Made by a program: the position numbers and the translations under genes
Part shown: one piece after another, positions 45,484 to 53,741 of the stretch
Numbering within the stretch: position 1 is the stretch's first letter
Layout: each line of letters starts with the position of its first letter
NCBI RefSeq assembly: GCF_030268885.1
Contig: NZ_BSSA01000014.1
Coordinates: 1-64,000, forward strand
From: Kitasatospora phosalacinea
GTDB taxonomy: Bacteria; Actinomycetota; Actinomycetes; Streptomycetales; Streptomycetaceae
DNA length: 64,000 bases
Direction of reading: 5' to 3'
Notes under the pieces: model-generated
What the model was told of the DNA's origin: nothing
Databases searched by the model: none
The model's input: the letters and a program-made list of their open reading frames with translations, nothing else

Positions 45484-47865
45484 ATGAGCCACCTCCCCGC
45501 CCCGACGACCGGCCTCGACGGGATCCACCTGACCGACTGGTCGCAGCTCCGGCACGCCTACGGACCCGCCACCGACGTCCCCGCCCTGCTGCACGACCTC
45601 GCCATCGCCGCCGACCCCGACGCCCTGTCGGAGGCCGTGCAGGAGGCGTGGAGCAGCCTGGTGCACCAGGGCACGGTCTACGGGGCGACGGTCGCGGCGG
45701 TCCCGTTCCTCGCCGCACTGGCCACGGCCGGCACCGCCACCAGCACCACCGCCAGTACCGACCGGGCCGCCGGCACCGACCGGGCCGCCAACCGGGCCGC
45801 CGCAGTGGACCTGCTGGCCTCGATCGCGGCGAGCACCGACGAGCACGATCTGCCCTCCCCGGGCGCCGCCCGCGCCGCCGTGATCGACCAACTCATCTCT
45901 CTGACACCCCTGTTGGGCGACCCCTCCACGGAGATCCGGCAGGCCGCGCTCACCCTGCTGCTCCCCTGCGCCCCTGCTGCCACCCCGCCCGCTGCACCGA
46001 ACGCCGCACCGAACGCCACCGCTACCACCGCCGTCACCACCGCCGCCGTCCGCGCCGCGCTCCGCCGCCGCTGGCAGCAGGAGGGCGAACCCGCCCTCCG
46101 CGCCGACCTGTTGACCGTCCGCGCCGCGTTCGACCCGGCCGCCCGCGCCGAACTGCGCGGCCTCGCGCTCTCCCCGACCCTGCCCGGCCCCGTCCGGATC
46201 GCCGCGCTGCGCGCGACCGTCACCCACGGCCTGCCCTGGGACGCCGAACTGTCCGCTGCTGTCGCCGAGTTGGCCCCCGTCGGAGCGCGCACCGAGCACA
46301 CCGCGCTGAACCGCTGGACCCTGCCCGCCCTCGCCACCGGCCTGCACGAGCGCGGTGACGCGGAGGCCGCCCTCACCCTGCTGGAGACGACCGCCGCCCG
46401 CGCGAGCGACCCCGCCGCCGCCCACGAACTCCTCGCGGCCGCGGACTGCCTGGCCCGACGCTCCCGCAGCGCCCCGGCCCGGTTGCTGCCCGTCCTGCTC
46501 CCGCTCCTCACCGGCGACGACCCCGCCCCGGACGCTCCCGCCCGCGAGGTCCTCGACGCACTGGCCCAGTGGGGCGAACCGTTCCCGCAGGCCGTGCCCG
46601 TGCTGCTGCGCCTGGCCGATCGGCCGGACCAGCTCGGCGACCACGCGCTGCAGGCCCTGCTGCTCCTGCCCCGCACCCACCCGGCGCACACCCCGGCCCG
46701 GCTCGCCGAACTGCTGGGCCGACGGCTGGCCCACCGCTGGCGGTCACTGCGCACCGTGCACGCCCGGTCCCTCGAGCACCCGCCCACCGTCCTGCCCGTC
46801 GACGCCGGCCTGCTGGCCGCCGTCCGGGCCGAGCTGCTCGCCCCCGCGCCCCTGCCGCCGGACAGCGGCCCGTGGGCCCGCGACCTGCTCGGCAACCGCA
46901 CCACCGAGCTGCTCGGCCTGCTCACCGCCTGGGGCCCGGCCGCCCGCCCCGCGCTGCCCGAACTGCGGCACCTGCTGGACGAGCGCCCGGCCCGCGTCAA
47001 CGTCCGCGTGCTGGCCGGGGCCCTGGCCGCCGTCGCCGACCCCGACCGCGACCCGGACGTGCCCGCGCGCCTGCGCACGCTGGCCGCGGCCCCCGACACG
47101 CCCTGGCGCGACCGCCACGCCGCCGCCACCGCCCTGCACACCCTGACCGGCGACGACGCCCCGCTGCTCGCCCTGCTCGCCACCGCCCTCGACGCCCGCG
47201 CCCCGCACGAGCTGTCCGCGGCCCTGCACGCCCTCCCCGACCTCGGCGAGCACGCCCGCCCCCTGCTCCCCCACCTGCTGGCCCTGCTCACCGCCCCCGC
47301 CCCCGACCCGGACGACCCGCTCACCGCCCCCGCCCCGCACCCGCACGACCTGCTCGCCGCCGCCGAGGCCGTACGGTCACTGTCCGGCGACCGGCACCTG
47401 GACGTCCTGCTGCCCCACCTCGCCGCCGCCCTCGCCCACGACGCGGACAGCCCCCGGCGCTCCTTCCGCGCCCTGCCCCTGGCCGCCCGGCTCGGGCCCG
47501 CCGCCGCACCCGCCACACCCCTGCTGCTGCGCCTGCTGGCGCACCCGGGGAACAGCGCCGAAGCGGCCCGTGCCCTGGCCGCCGTCCACCCGACCGACGC
47601 CCGCCCGGCGGGGGTGTCCCGCACCGAGTTGGCCGACCTCGTGCTGGCCGCGCTCGCCGCCCACGGCTCCCCGTCCGACCTGGCGGCCCTGGACGCCCTG
47701 GCGGCCGCCGAGCCGCTCACCCCGGCGCAGCTGGCCGCGCTGCACCACCTCGCCACCTCCGACGCCCGGGCCGTCCGTTCGGGCTCCCACGACCGGATGG
47801 TCCACGACGACCTCGCGTTCCGCGCCGCCGCCCGGGCCCTGCACACCCGCCTGGCGCCCGCGTGA
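45484..47865 (+). CDS. HEAT-repeat protein (paralogue of 234-2207)
   Basis: A 793-residue all-helical protein with more than a dozen HEAT-like repeats. Two Ala/Thr/Pro-rich low-complexity insertions occur (about 78-105 and 160-185), and a DPDDPLTAPAPHPHDLL insertion lies around 610-625. The N-terminus D-W-x-x-L-x-H-x-Y-G-x-A-x-D-V-P-x-L-L, then HQG, then A-V-P-F-L, matches that of the 657-residue protein at 234. I see no enzyme motif, signal peptide or membrane helix. It is 48 bases behind the NAD-kinase-like gene on the same strand and could be co-transcribed with it. Function unknown. Confidence 0.87.
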   Translation: MSHLPAPTTGLDGIHLTDWSQLRHAYGPATDVPALLHDLAIAADPDALSEAVQEAWSSLVHQGTVYGATVAAVPFLAALATAGTATSTTASTDRAAGTDRAANRAAAVDLLASIAASTDEHDLPSPGAARAAVIDQLISLTPLLGDPSTEIRQAALTLLLPCAPAATPPAAPNAAPNATATTAVTTAAVRAALRRRWQQEGEPALRADLLTVRAAFDPAARAELRGLALSPTLPGPVRIAALRATVTHGLPWDAELSAAVAELAPVGARTEHTALNRWTLPALATGLHERGDAEAALTLLETTAARASDPAAAHELLAAADCLARRSRSAPARLLPVLLPLLTGDDPAPDAPAREVLDALAQWGEPFPQAVPVLLRLADRPDQLGDHALQALLLLPRTHPAHTPARLAELLGRRLAHRWRSLRTVHARSLEHPPTVLPVDAGLLAAVRAELLAPAPLPPDSGPWARDLLGNRTTELLGLLTAWGPAARPALPELRHLLDERPARVNVRVLAGALAAVADPDRDPDVPARLRTLAAAPDTPWRDRHAAATALHTLTGDDAPLLALLATALDARAPHELSAALHALPDLGEHARPLLPHLLALLTAPAPDPDDPLTAPAPHPHDLLAAAEAVRSLSGDRHLDVLLPHLAAALAHDADSPRRSFRALPLAARLGPAAAPATPLLLRLLAHPGNSAEAARALAAVHPTDARPAGVSRTELADLVLAALAAHGSPSDLAALDALAAAEPLTPAQLAALHHLATSDARAVRSGSHDRMVHDDLAFRAAARALHTRLAPA

Positions 47866-47995
47866 GCACCGGGCCCGGCACAGGAGACCCGGGCAGCCCG
47901 GGCTGCCCCGAGCACCCGCCCGAGCCGCCTGCTCGCGACCACCCGCGCCCGGCCTGCCTACGATGGAACGACGCCCACGGGAGGAAGGCCCGGCC

Positions 47996-48226
47996 ATGAC
48001 CCAACGATTCGCACTCACGTTCCCCGGCGAGACCGGCGGCCACGCCGAGCAGGACGTGGTGGTGGTCGAGGCGACCGGCGCCCGGGGCCCCGGCGGCCAC
48101 CCGGTGTACGCGGACCCGTCCGGCATCGTGCAGGCCGAGATCAGCGACCGGGGCGAGGTCCGGATGCTGGCCAGCGGCGGCCACCAGGCCCCCCGCACCC
48201 CGCTGCACGCCGAACCGCTGCCCTGA
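47996..48226 (+). CDS. Small DUF6296-like protein
   Basis: A 76-residue protein, beta-rich, with RFALTFPGETGGHAEQDVVV then a GARGPGGHPVYADPSGIVQA segment. The spacing of the Gly-Gly-His-Pro-x-Y-x-D-P-x-G-I-V block matches my recollection of DUF6296, a small family of Kitasatospora and Streptomyces. GGAGGAAGG lies upstream of the ATG, and TACGAT at 47959-47964 is a plausible -10. No function is known. It is followed by a strong terminator. Confidence 0.75.
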   Translation: MTQRFALTFPGETGGHAEQDVVVVEATGARGPGGHPVYADPSGIVQAEISDRGEVRMLASGGHQAPRTPLHAEPLP

Positions 48227-48292
48227 GCCCCGGCCACTGCCGCCTGCCCGACAGACCCGACCGGCCCGGCCGGCCCGGCAGACCCGACCGGC

Positions 48293-48324
48293 CCGCGGGG
48301 CGCCCACCACCGGGCGCCCCGCGG
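48293..48324. terminator. Bidirectional terminator
   Basis: A perfect 13-bp stem (48293-48305 with 48312-48324) and a 6-base loop, between the DUF6296-like gene and the convergent aldo/keto reductase. A 16-bp direct repeat (48253-48268 and 48280-48295) precedes it. Confidence 0.88.
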
Positions 48325-48355
48325 AACCGGCGCGAGTCGCCGCCCGCACCGGGCC

Positions 48356-49339
48356 CTACCAGCGCGAGTGCACCTGCGCCCGCAGCCGCCGGTCGTACAG
48401 GTCGCGGACGGCCTGCAGGGTCTGCTCCGGCAGCGGCGACATCGCCATCGTCTCGGCGTTCGCCCGGGCCTGCTCGGGCGTGCGGGCACCGGGGATGACG
48501 GTGCTGACGCCGGGCTGCTGGACGATCCAGCGCAGCGCGGTCTGGGCGGAGCTGGCCCCGGGCGGGGCGAGCCGGGCGAACTCGTCGGCGGCCTCCACGC
48601 CGGTCTCGAAGTCGATGCCGGAGAAGGTCTCGCCCTGGTCGAACGCGGAGCCGTCCCGGTTGTAGGTCCGGTGGTCGTCGCTCCCGAACAGGGTCTCCTT
48701 GGTGTACTTGCCGGAGAGCAGTCCGGAGGCCAGCGGCACCCGGGCGATGATGCCGACGCCCGCCTTCTCGGCGGCGGGCAGCACCCGGTCGAGCGGCTTG
48801 AGCCGGAACGGGTTGAGGATGATCTGCACGCTGGCGACGCCGGGCCGGGCGATCGCGGTCAGCGCCTCCTCGCAGGTCTCCACGCTGACGCCGTACGCGG
48901 CGATGCTGCCCTCGGCGACCAGGGTGTCGAGCGCGTCGAACACCTCGTCGTCGGAGTAGACGGCGGTGGGCGGGCAGTGCAGCTGCACCAGGTCGAGCCG
49001 TTCGACGCCCAGGTTGCGGCGCGAACGGTCGGTCCACTCACGGAAGTTGGCGAGGGTGTAGTTCTCCGGCAGCTGCGGCAGCCGCCGGCCGAGCTTGGTG
49101 GCGACCATCAGGGCGTCGTCACGACGCCCCTTGAGGAAACGTCCGATCAGCTGTTCGCTGCGGCCGTCGCCGTAGACGTCGGCGGTGTCGAAGAAGGTCA
49201 CCCCGGCGTCCGCCGCGGCGTCCAGCACCGCGAGGGCGTCGTCCTCCAGCACCACGCCCCAGTCCGCGCCGAGCTGCCACGTTCCGAGACCGATCACCGA
49301 GACCGGGCGTCCGGTCCTGCCAAGTACACGCTGTTCCAT
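48356..49339 (-). CDS. Aldo/keto reductase
   Basis: A 327-residue TIM-barrel oxidoreductase. The tetrad is D51/Y56 (DTADVYGDG), K82 (VATKLG) and H121 (LVQLHCPP). The nucleotide site is seen as RVPLASGLLSGKY and VSTVIPGARTPEQARANAE. It resembles the YcsN/IolS-like general reductases rather than the Kv-beta-like protein at 4922. The ATG at 49339 gives the standard MEQRVLGRTGRPVSVIGLGT start; the in-frame start at 49390 adds 17 residues that do not fit the family. Confidence 0.9.
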   Translation of the reverse strand: MEQRVLGRTGRPVSVIGLGTWQLGADWGVVLEDDALAVLDAAADAGVTFFDTADVYGDGRSEQLIGRFLKGRRDDALMVATKLGRRLPQLPENYTLANFREWTDRSRRNLGVERLDLVQLHCPPTAVYSDDEVFDALDTLVAEGSIAAYGVSVETCEEALTAIARPGVASVQIILNPFRLKPLDRVLPAAEKAGVGIIARVPLASGLLSGKYTKETLFGSDDHRTYNRDGSAFDQGETFSGIDFETGVEAADEFARLAPPGASSAQTALRWIVQQPGVSTVIPGARTPEQARANAETMAMSPLPEQTLQAVRDLYDRRLRAQVHSRW

Positions 49340-49394
49340 GCGCCGAGCCTGCCACAGCCCGGCGCACCGCTCGAACGCCGACACCCCCAAACCG

Positions 49395-49466
49395 GGGGAC
49401 GACGGAGCGTGCGGGGGCGCCGGAGCACGCGGGGACGACGGAGCATGCGGGGGCGCCGGAGCACGC
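49395..49466. repeat. 36-bp tandem duplication
   Basis: Units 49395-49430 and 49431-49466 are identical except for one base (GAGCGTGC against GAGCATGC). They lie between the aldo/keto reductase start and the terD stop, so they may alter the spacing of the reductase promoter. There is no spacer-repeat pattern. Confidence 0.85.
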
Positions 49467-49531
49467 GGGGGCCGCCCCGGTCGCGGCCTGCGGCGACGAC
49501 GGGACGGCCCCGTGCGGGCGGGGGCGACGGG

Positions 49532-50107
49532 TCAGACGTTGACGCCGTAGTCGAGCGCGATGCCGCGCAGGCCGGAGGCGTAACCCTGGCCGATGGCGCG
49601 GAACTTCCACTCGCTGCCGTAGCGGTACAGCTCGCCGAAGACCATCGCGGTCTCGGTGGACGCGTCCTCGGAGAGGTCGTAGCGGGCGACCTCGCTGCCG
49701 TCGGCCTCGTTGACGACCCGGATGAACGCGTTGCGGACCTGGCCGAAGCTCTGGTGCCGGTTCTCCGCGTCGTAGATCGACACCGGGAAGACGACCTTGG
49801 CGACCTGCGGCGGGACGGCCGTCAGGTCGACCTTGATCTGCTCGTCGTCGCCGTCGCCGCCACCGGTCAGGTTGTCGCCGCTGTGCTCGACCGAGCCCTC
49901 GGGGCTGCGCAGGTTGTTGTAGAAGACGAAGTGCTGGTCGCTGAGCACCCGGCCGGCCTCGCTGCACAGCAGCGCGCTGGCGTCCAAGTCGAAGTCGGCG
50001 CCCGTGGTGGCCCGGACGTCCCAGCCCAGGCCGACGATGACGTTGGTGAGCCCCGGGGCCTCCTTCGTCAGCGAGACGTTTCCGCCCTTGGCGAGCGAGA
50101 CTCCCAT
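49532..50107 (-). CDS. TerD-family calcium-binding stress protein
   Basis: A 191-residue protein. GVSLAKGGNVSLTKEAPGLT is the TerD N-terminal signature, and DFDLDASALLCSEAGRVLSD holds the first calcium-binding aspartates. HSGDNLTGGGDGDDEQIKVD is the second calcium site, and the fold closes with FRAIGQGYASGLRGIALDYG. TerD proteins bind Ca2+ with two sites. Streptomycetes keep many paralogues linked to stress and development rather than tellurite resistance as such. This one is solitary. The upstream dyad at 50211-50228 may regulate it. Confidence 0.94.
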   Translation of the reverse strand: MGVSLAKGGNVSLTKEAPGLTNVIVGLGWDVRATTGADFDLDASALLCSEAGRVLSDQHFVFYNNLRSPEGSVEHSGDNLTGGGDGDDEQIKVDLTAVPPQVAKVVFPVSIYDAENRHQSFGQVRNAFIRVVNEADGSEVARYDLSEDASTETAMVFGELYRYGSEWKFRAIGQGYASGLRGIALDYGVNV

Positions 50108-50210
50108 GTGTGCCCTCCTGTGGTTTCCCCGTACCGGGCCCGGCAGTTCGGCCGGTTCGGCGCCGACGGCCGTCGCCCGGCCTCCTCGGTCGGGCCCGGG
50201 CCCGCACCGA

Positions 50211-50228
50211 ATCTACAGCACTGTAGAT
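50211..50228. promoter_or_regulatory. ATCTACAG-CA-CTGTAGAT palindrome in the terD upstream region
   Basis: A perfect 8+8 inverted repeat with a 2-base centre, 104 bases upstream of terD and 168 bases upstream of the UBP zinc finger gene. The bound protein is unknown. TACA/TGTA half-sites recall BlaI/CopY-type operators, but the centre differs. Confidence 0.6.
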
Positions 50229-50395
50229 CGGTACGGAATCCACCTCCGCACCACCGCCCCGCCCTGCTGTCCCCCGGCGGTTCCCCAGCGGTTCCCGGTG
50301 CTTCCCCGGCGGACGCGGCCTCACCCCGCCGCGCCGGATCCGCTTCCGGCGCGCGCCCGCCGCGCCGGGCATACCCTGGCCGAGGAGGTGCAACG

Positions 50396-50758
50396 ATGAG
50401 CGACGACACGACGATCCCCGGCATCGACCCCACCGTCCCGCCGAGCGGCGACGGCTGCGCGGAGTGCCTGGCGGGCGAGGGCCAGGGCTGGTGGTTCCAC
50501 CTGCGCCGGTGCGCCGCCTGCGGGCACATCGGCTGCTGCGACTCCTCCCCGTCCCAGCACGCCAGCGCGCACGCCCGGTCGGCCGGGCACCCGTTCCTCA
50601 CCAGCTTCGAGCCCGGCGAGGACTGGTTCTGGAACACCGAGACCGAGCAGTTCTACGAGGGTCCACCGCTGGCCGGCCCGACCTCCCACCCGGTCACCCA
50701 GCCCGTCCCCGGCCCGGCCGGCCGCGTCCCGGTCGACTGGCAGCAGCGCCTGCACTGA
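50396..50758 (+). CDS. UBP-type zinc finger protein
   Basis: A 120-residue protein. Residues 20-85 form a UBP/ZnF domain: C21 and C24 (CAEC), C39 and C42 (CAAC), C47/C48, then H55, H59 and H65, ending HPFLTSFEPGEDWFWNTETE. In eukaryotes this fold binds the free C-terminal diglycine of ubiquitin. Stand-alone bacterial forms are common in actinomycetes, whose pupylation and other tails end differently, and their ligand is not known. The ATG at 50396 follows GGAGG; TACCCT at 50372-50377 may be its -10. It is transcribed away from terD. Confidence 0.87.
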   Translation: MSDDTTIPGIDPTVPPSGDGCAECLAGEGQGWWFHLRRCAACGHIGCCDSSPSQHASAHARSAGHPFLTSFEPGEDWFWNTETEQFYEGPPLAGPTSHPVTQPVPGPAGRVPVDWQQRLH

Positions 50759-50852
50759 CGCCCCGTCACCACCCCGGGCCGGTCGCTACGATCGTCGTCG
50801 AGCGGCGTGCGGGCGGCCCGGGCCGCCCGTACCGCCGGAGGTCCGGCGATCG

Positions 50853-51185
50853 GTGGTGGGCGTGGACGAGCGGCAGTGGGGGACGGTGCGGCGGCTGGCC
50901 GACTGGCTGGCCGAGGGCAGCACCCAACCCCCGGAGATGCAGCGGGTGTTGCAGTGCCTGAAGCTGAGCGAGGAGGCCGGCGAGGTCGCCGAGGCGGTGA
51001 TCGGCGCGCTCGGCCAGAACCCGCGCAAGGGCTTCTCGCACACCTGGGACGACGTCGCGGACGAGCTGTGCGACGTGGTGATCACCGCGCTGGTCGCCCT
51101 GGTCCGCGTCCACCCCGACCCGCCCGCCGCGTTCGACGCGCACCTGGCGAAGGTCGCGCAGCGCGTCCTCCCGGAGCAGCCGTAG
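50853..51185 (+). CDS. MazG-like nucleotide pyrophosphohydrolase
   Basis: A 110-residue all-alpha NTP pyrophosphohydrolase. LKLSEEAGEVAEAVIGALG holds the E-E-x-x-E metal motif, and DDVADELCDVVITALVALVR gives the second acidic helix. Such proteins hydrolyse non-canonical or excess nucleoside triphosphates to the monophosphate. The start at 50853 (GTG) is 11 bases after GGAGG, longer than usual; in-frame GTGs at 50856 and 50862 are possible. TACGAT at 50787-50792 could be its -10. Confidence 0.87.
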   Translation: MVGVDERQWGTVRRLADWLAEGSTQPPEMQRVLQCLKLSEEAGEVAEAVIGALGQNPRKGFSHTWDDVADELCDVVITALVALVRVHPDPPAAFDAHLAKVAQRVLPEQP

Positions 51186-51251
51186 CGCCGCGACCCGACG
51201 CCCCGCACAACCGAACGGCCCCGCGGCCCCGCGGCCCCGCGGCTCAACGAC

Positions 51252-51386
51252 TCAACGGCGGCCGCCGACCGCGAACAGCAGGATCACGAAGCCGGCGAAC
51301 AGGTGCGTACCGGCGATGTAGATCAGCGCCCGGACCAGCATCTGCTTGCGGCGCGAGCTCTCCTCGCGCACCCCGTCACTGGTCAC
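51252..51386 (-). CDS. DUF6126-like single-helix membrane peptide
   Basis: A 44-residue protein. A short charged N-terminus (SDGVREESSRRK) is followed by one hydrophobic helix (ALIYIAGTHLFAGFVILLFA) and the tail VGGRR. The R-A-x-I-Y-x-x-x-T-H-x-x-A pattern matches my memory of DUF6126, a streptomycete-only membrane peptide family. The GTG at 51386 is preceded by GAGG. It is too short to call on length alone, but the helix pattern and codon bias support it. It is divergent from the SGNH hydrolase at 51537. Function unknown. Confidence 0.7.
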   Translation of the reverse strand: MTSDGVREESSRRKQMLVRALIYIAGTHLFAGFVILLFAVGGRR

Positions 51387-51536
51387 GACCGCCCTCACCG
51401 TCCGCCTGCCCCACCGGGGCGCCCACCGCCCGCATCCCTTGCAGGGTACCGGCCGCGCCCCCGTGGCGGAGATCACGCTGCGCCACGGGGCACCTACGGT
51501 GGCGTAAGTCACTTCACAAGGTGAACCATCTCCTGC

Positions 51537-52319
51537 ATGGCCGACTACCAGGAGACCCTTGACCTCAGTTCCTACGCGGCCCTCGGTGACAGCTTCACCG
51601 AGGGCCTCAACGACCCCGGCCCCGACGGGCAGTTCGCGGGCTGGGCCGACCGCCTGGCCGGGATGCTGTCCGCCCGCAGGCCGGAGCACGACTTCCGGTA
51701 CGCCAACCTGGCCGTCCGCGGCCGCCTGCTGGACCAGATCGTCGCCGAACAGGTCCCGAAGGTCCGTCAACTCCGGCCCGACCTGGTGACGTTGTGCGCG
51801 GGCGGCAACGACATCCTGCGCCCGGGCAGCGACCCGGACCTGATCGCCGAGCACTTCGAGTCGGCCGTCCTGGAACTGCGCGAGAGCGCCGGGACGATCC
51901 TGATCTGCACCGGCTTCGACACCCGCAACGTCCCGGTGCTGCGCCACCTGCGCGGCAAGATCGCCACGTACAACGCGCACCTGCGGGCGATCGCCGACCG
52001 CAACGGCCTCGCGGTCGCCGACCTGTGGTCGCTGCGGGCGGTGCACGACCGGCGGGCCTGGTCCGAGGACCGGCTGCACCTGTCACCGGAGGGCCACCAG
52101 CGGGTGGCGCTGCTGGCGGCGCGGGCGCTCGGCCTGCCGGTGGACGCGGACCCGGAGGCCGCCTGGCCGCCCGCGCCTGTCCTCACCCCGGCCGACCAGC
52201 GCCGGGAGAACCTGCAGTGGGCCCGCACCTTCCTGCTGCCCTGGGTCGGCCGCCGCCTGCGCGGCGAGTCCTCCGGCGACCACGTGGAGGCCAAGCGCCC
52301 GGAGCTGCTCCCGCTCTGA
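51537..52319 (+). CDS. SGNH/GDSL-family hydrolase
   Basis: A 260-residue hydrolase. AALGDSFTEG holds S19; RGRLLDQIV holds the block II Gly; CAGGND (89-92 GGND) is block III; SEDRLHLSPEGH gives D178 and H181. No signal peptide is seen, so it is cytoplasmic. The substrate is not known; relatives act on acyl or acetyl esters. The start at 51537 has only a weak ribosome site (CAAGGTGAACCATCTCCTGC). Its closest look-alike here is the esterase at 38046, which has an additional C-terminal extension. Confidence 0.88.
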   Translation: MADYQETLDLSSYAALGDSFTEGLNDPGPDGQFAGWADRLAGMLSARRPEHDFRYANLAVRGRLLDQIVAEQVPKVRQLRPDLVTLCAGGNDILRPGSDPDLIAEHFESAVLELRESAGTILICTGFDTRNVPVLRHLRGKIATYNAHLRAIADRNGLAVADLWSLRAVHDRRAWSEDRLHLSPEGHQRVALLAARALGLPVDADPEAAWPPAPVLTPADQRRENLQWARTFLLPWVGRRLRGESSGDHVEAKRPELLPL

Positions 52320-52402
52320 ACCCCTTCCGGCACAGCACTGCGGGCCGCCTCCACCCCCACGTGGACGCGGCCCGCATACCCCGGTGAGACCCCTGCCTCG
52401 CC

Positions 52403-52813
52403 TTATTCGACGACCAGCTCCACCGGAACGTTCCCGGCAGTGGCCCGGGAGTACGGGCAGACCTGGTGGGCCTGCTTGACCAGCAGCTCACCGGTCTCGC
52501 CCGCCAGCGACTCCGGCAGCTCGACCCGCAGGACGACGGAGAGGCCGAAGCCGCTGTCATCCTTACCGATGGTGACCTCGGCGGTCACCGACACGTCCGA
52601 GACGTCCACCTTCTGCTGCCGGGAGACCACGCCCAGCGCGCTGGCGAAGCAGGCCGCGTACCCGGCCGCGAACAGCTGCTCGGGGTTGGTGCCCTCGCCG
52701 TCGCCGCCGAGCGCGGGCGGCGGGGAGAGCTTGAGGTCGAGCCTGCCGTCGGAGCTGACGGCACGGCCCTCGCGGCCGTTCGCGGTGGCGACTGCGGTGT
52801 AGAGCGGGTTCAT
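52403..52813 (-). CDS. ohr: Organic hydroperoxide resistance protein
   Basis: A 136-residue OsmC-fold peroxidase. The reactive and resolving cysteines are C55 (GYAACFASAL) and C119 (HQVCPYSRA); R14 and E46 complete the active site (GREGRA, NPEQLF). Ohr reduces fatty acid and other organic hydroperoxides with lipoylated protein thiols. The ATG at 52813 has AAGGAG nine bases upstream. It is divergent from the OhrR-like gene with a CAATT-C-AATTG dyad between them, the standard ohr/ohrR layout. Confidence 0.95.
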   Translation of the reverse strand: MNPLYTAVATANGREGRAVSSDGRLDLKLSPPPALGGDGEGTNPEQLFAAGYAACFASALGVVSRQQKVDVSDVSVTAEVTIGKDDSGFGLSVVLRVELPESLAGETGELLVKQAHQVCPYSRATAGNVPVELVVE

Positions 52814-52879
52814 CGCGGCTGTCTCCTTCGTCCTTGCTTCTGCTGCTTCTCGCTGCTTCCTGCCCAAAACTACAGCACA

Positions 52880-52890
52880 CAATTCAATTG
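52880..52890. promoter_or_regulatory. OhrR operator
   Basis: CAATT-C-AATTG, an AT-rich perfect inverted repeat in otherwise GC-rich DNA, between the divergent ohr and ohrR genes. A weaker CAACTGAATCG follows. OhrR proteins are known to bind TACAATT-AATTGTA-type sites. Confidence 0.78.
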
Positions 52891-52926
52891 CGCACAACTG
52901 AATCGGTCACTTGCTACCCTGGAGCC

Positions 52927-53397
52927 ATGACCTGGCACGGCGAGGACACCCCACGCAAGGACGCGGACCTGCTCCTGCTCGACCAGCAGATCTGCTTCTC
53001 GCTGAACGCCGCCTCCCGCGCCTTCGGCGGCGTCTACCGCACCGCCCTCAAGGACCTCGGCCTGACCTACCCGCAGTACCTGGTGATGCTGGTGCTGTGG
53101 GAGGACGGGACCCTGCCGGTCAAGCAGCTCGGCGAACGCCTGCGCCTGGACTCCGGCACCCTCTCGCCGCTGCTCAAGCGCCTGGAGGCGGCCGGGCTGG
53201 TGACCCGCGAACGCAGCCCGGAGGACGAGCGCTCGGTGATCGTCGCCACCACCCCGGCCGGACGCGAGCTGCGCGAGGGTGCCCTGGCCGTCCCCCGCCG
53301 CATCCTGGCCGCCGCCGGGCTCCCCCTGGACGACCTGCGGGCGCTGCGCGAACTGCTCACCCGCGTCACGGCCAACCTGGACGCCGCCGGGGCCTGA
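52927..53397 (+). CDS. ohrR: MarR-family organic peroxide sensor
   Basis: A 156-residue winged-helix repressor. LLLLDQQICFSLNAASR holds the sensing Cys (C23). YPQYLVMLVLWEDGTLPVKQ and LRLDSGTLSPLLKRLEAAGL form the recognition helix region, and RSPEDERSVIV the wing. In OhrR, oxidation of this Cys by organic peroxide releases DNA and turns on ohr. I see no second Cys near the C-terminus, so it is the one-Cys type, which reacts with a small thiol. The ATG at 52927 is preferred to the earlier in-frame start, which would cover the operator. Confidence 0.94.
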   Translation: MTWHGEDTPRKDADLLLLDQQICFSLNAASRAFGGVYRTALKDLGLTYPQYLVMLVLWEDGTLPVKQLGERLRLDSGTLSPLLKRLEAAGLVTRERSPEDERSVIVATTPAGRELREGALAVPRRILAAAGLPLDDLRALRELLTRVTANLDAAGA

Positions 53398-53462
53398 CCC
53401 GCCTTGCGACGCGCCGGCGCGCCCGGCGCGCCCGCCCCGTCCGGCACGCCCGGCACGCCCGG

Positions 53463-53741
53463 CTACGACTCGTAGCGCTCGACCTCTTCGACGCTGCGCA
53501 CGCTCGCGCCGTCCGGGTCCTCACCCGCCCGGACCCGGGCGCGGCGCTGGCGGAGCAGGTCCCAGCACTGGTCGAGCTGCTCCTCGATGTCCTTGAGTTC
53601 GCGGTGCTCGGTGGACTGGTCGATGCGACCCTCCACGAGGGCGGCGCGCAGGTCGCGCTCGGCCTCGACCATCTCGCTGATCCGCTCCAGGATGCGGCGG
53701 TCGGTGCTGCCGGTCCCGCCGTCGCGGCGCTGCTCGTCCAT
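53463..53741 (-). CDS. DUF2630 family protein
   Basis: A 92-residue, strongly helical acidic protein. ILERISEMVEAERDLRAAL, HRELKDIEEQLDQCWDLLRQ and RRARVRAGEDPDGASVR are the conserved blocks of DUF2630, a small actinobacterial family of unknown role. The heptad pattern suggests an antiparallel coiled coil. It converges with ohrR across a stretch of short GC repeats (CGCCCGGCA units, 53405-53462) and is divergent from the SCO5389-like gene. Confidence 0.88.
   Translation of the reverse strand: MDEQRRDGGTGSTDRRILERISEMVEAERDLRAALVEGRIDQSTEHRELKDIEEQLDQCWDLLRQRRARVRAGEDPDGASVRSVEEVERYES

Noticed and set aside
49395..49466. Possible CRISPR array
   Set aside because: Only two adjacent units with no spacers. 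The same holds for the arrays at 3581, 33201 and 42281, and no cas gene is present.
49532..50107. Tellurite-resistance operon
   Set aside because: Only a single terD is present, with no terA, terB, terC, terE or terZ beside it. The name describes the family, not a tellurite phenotype.
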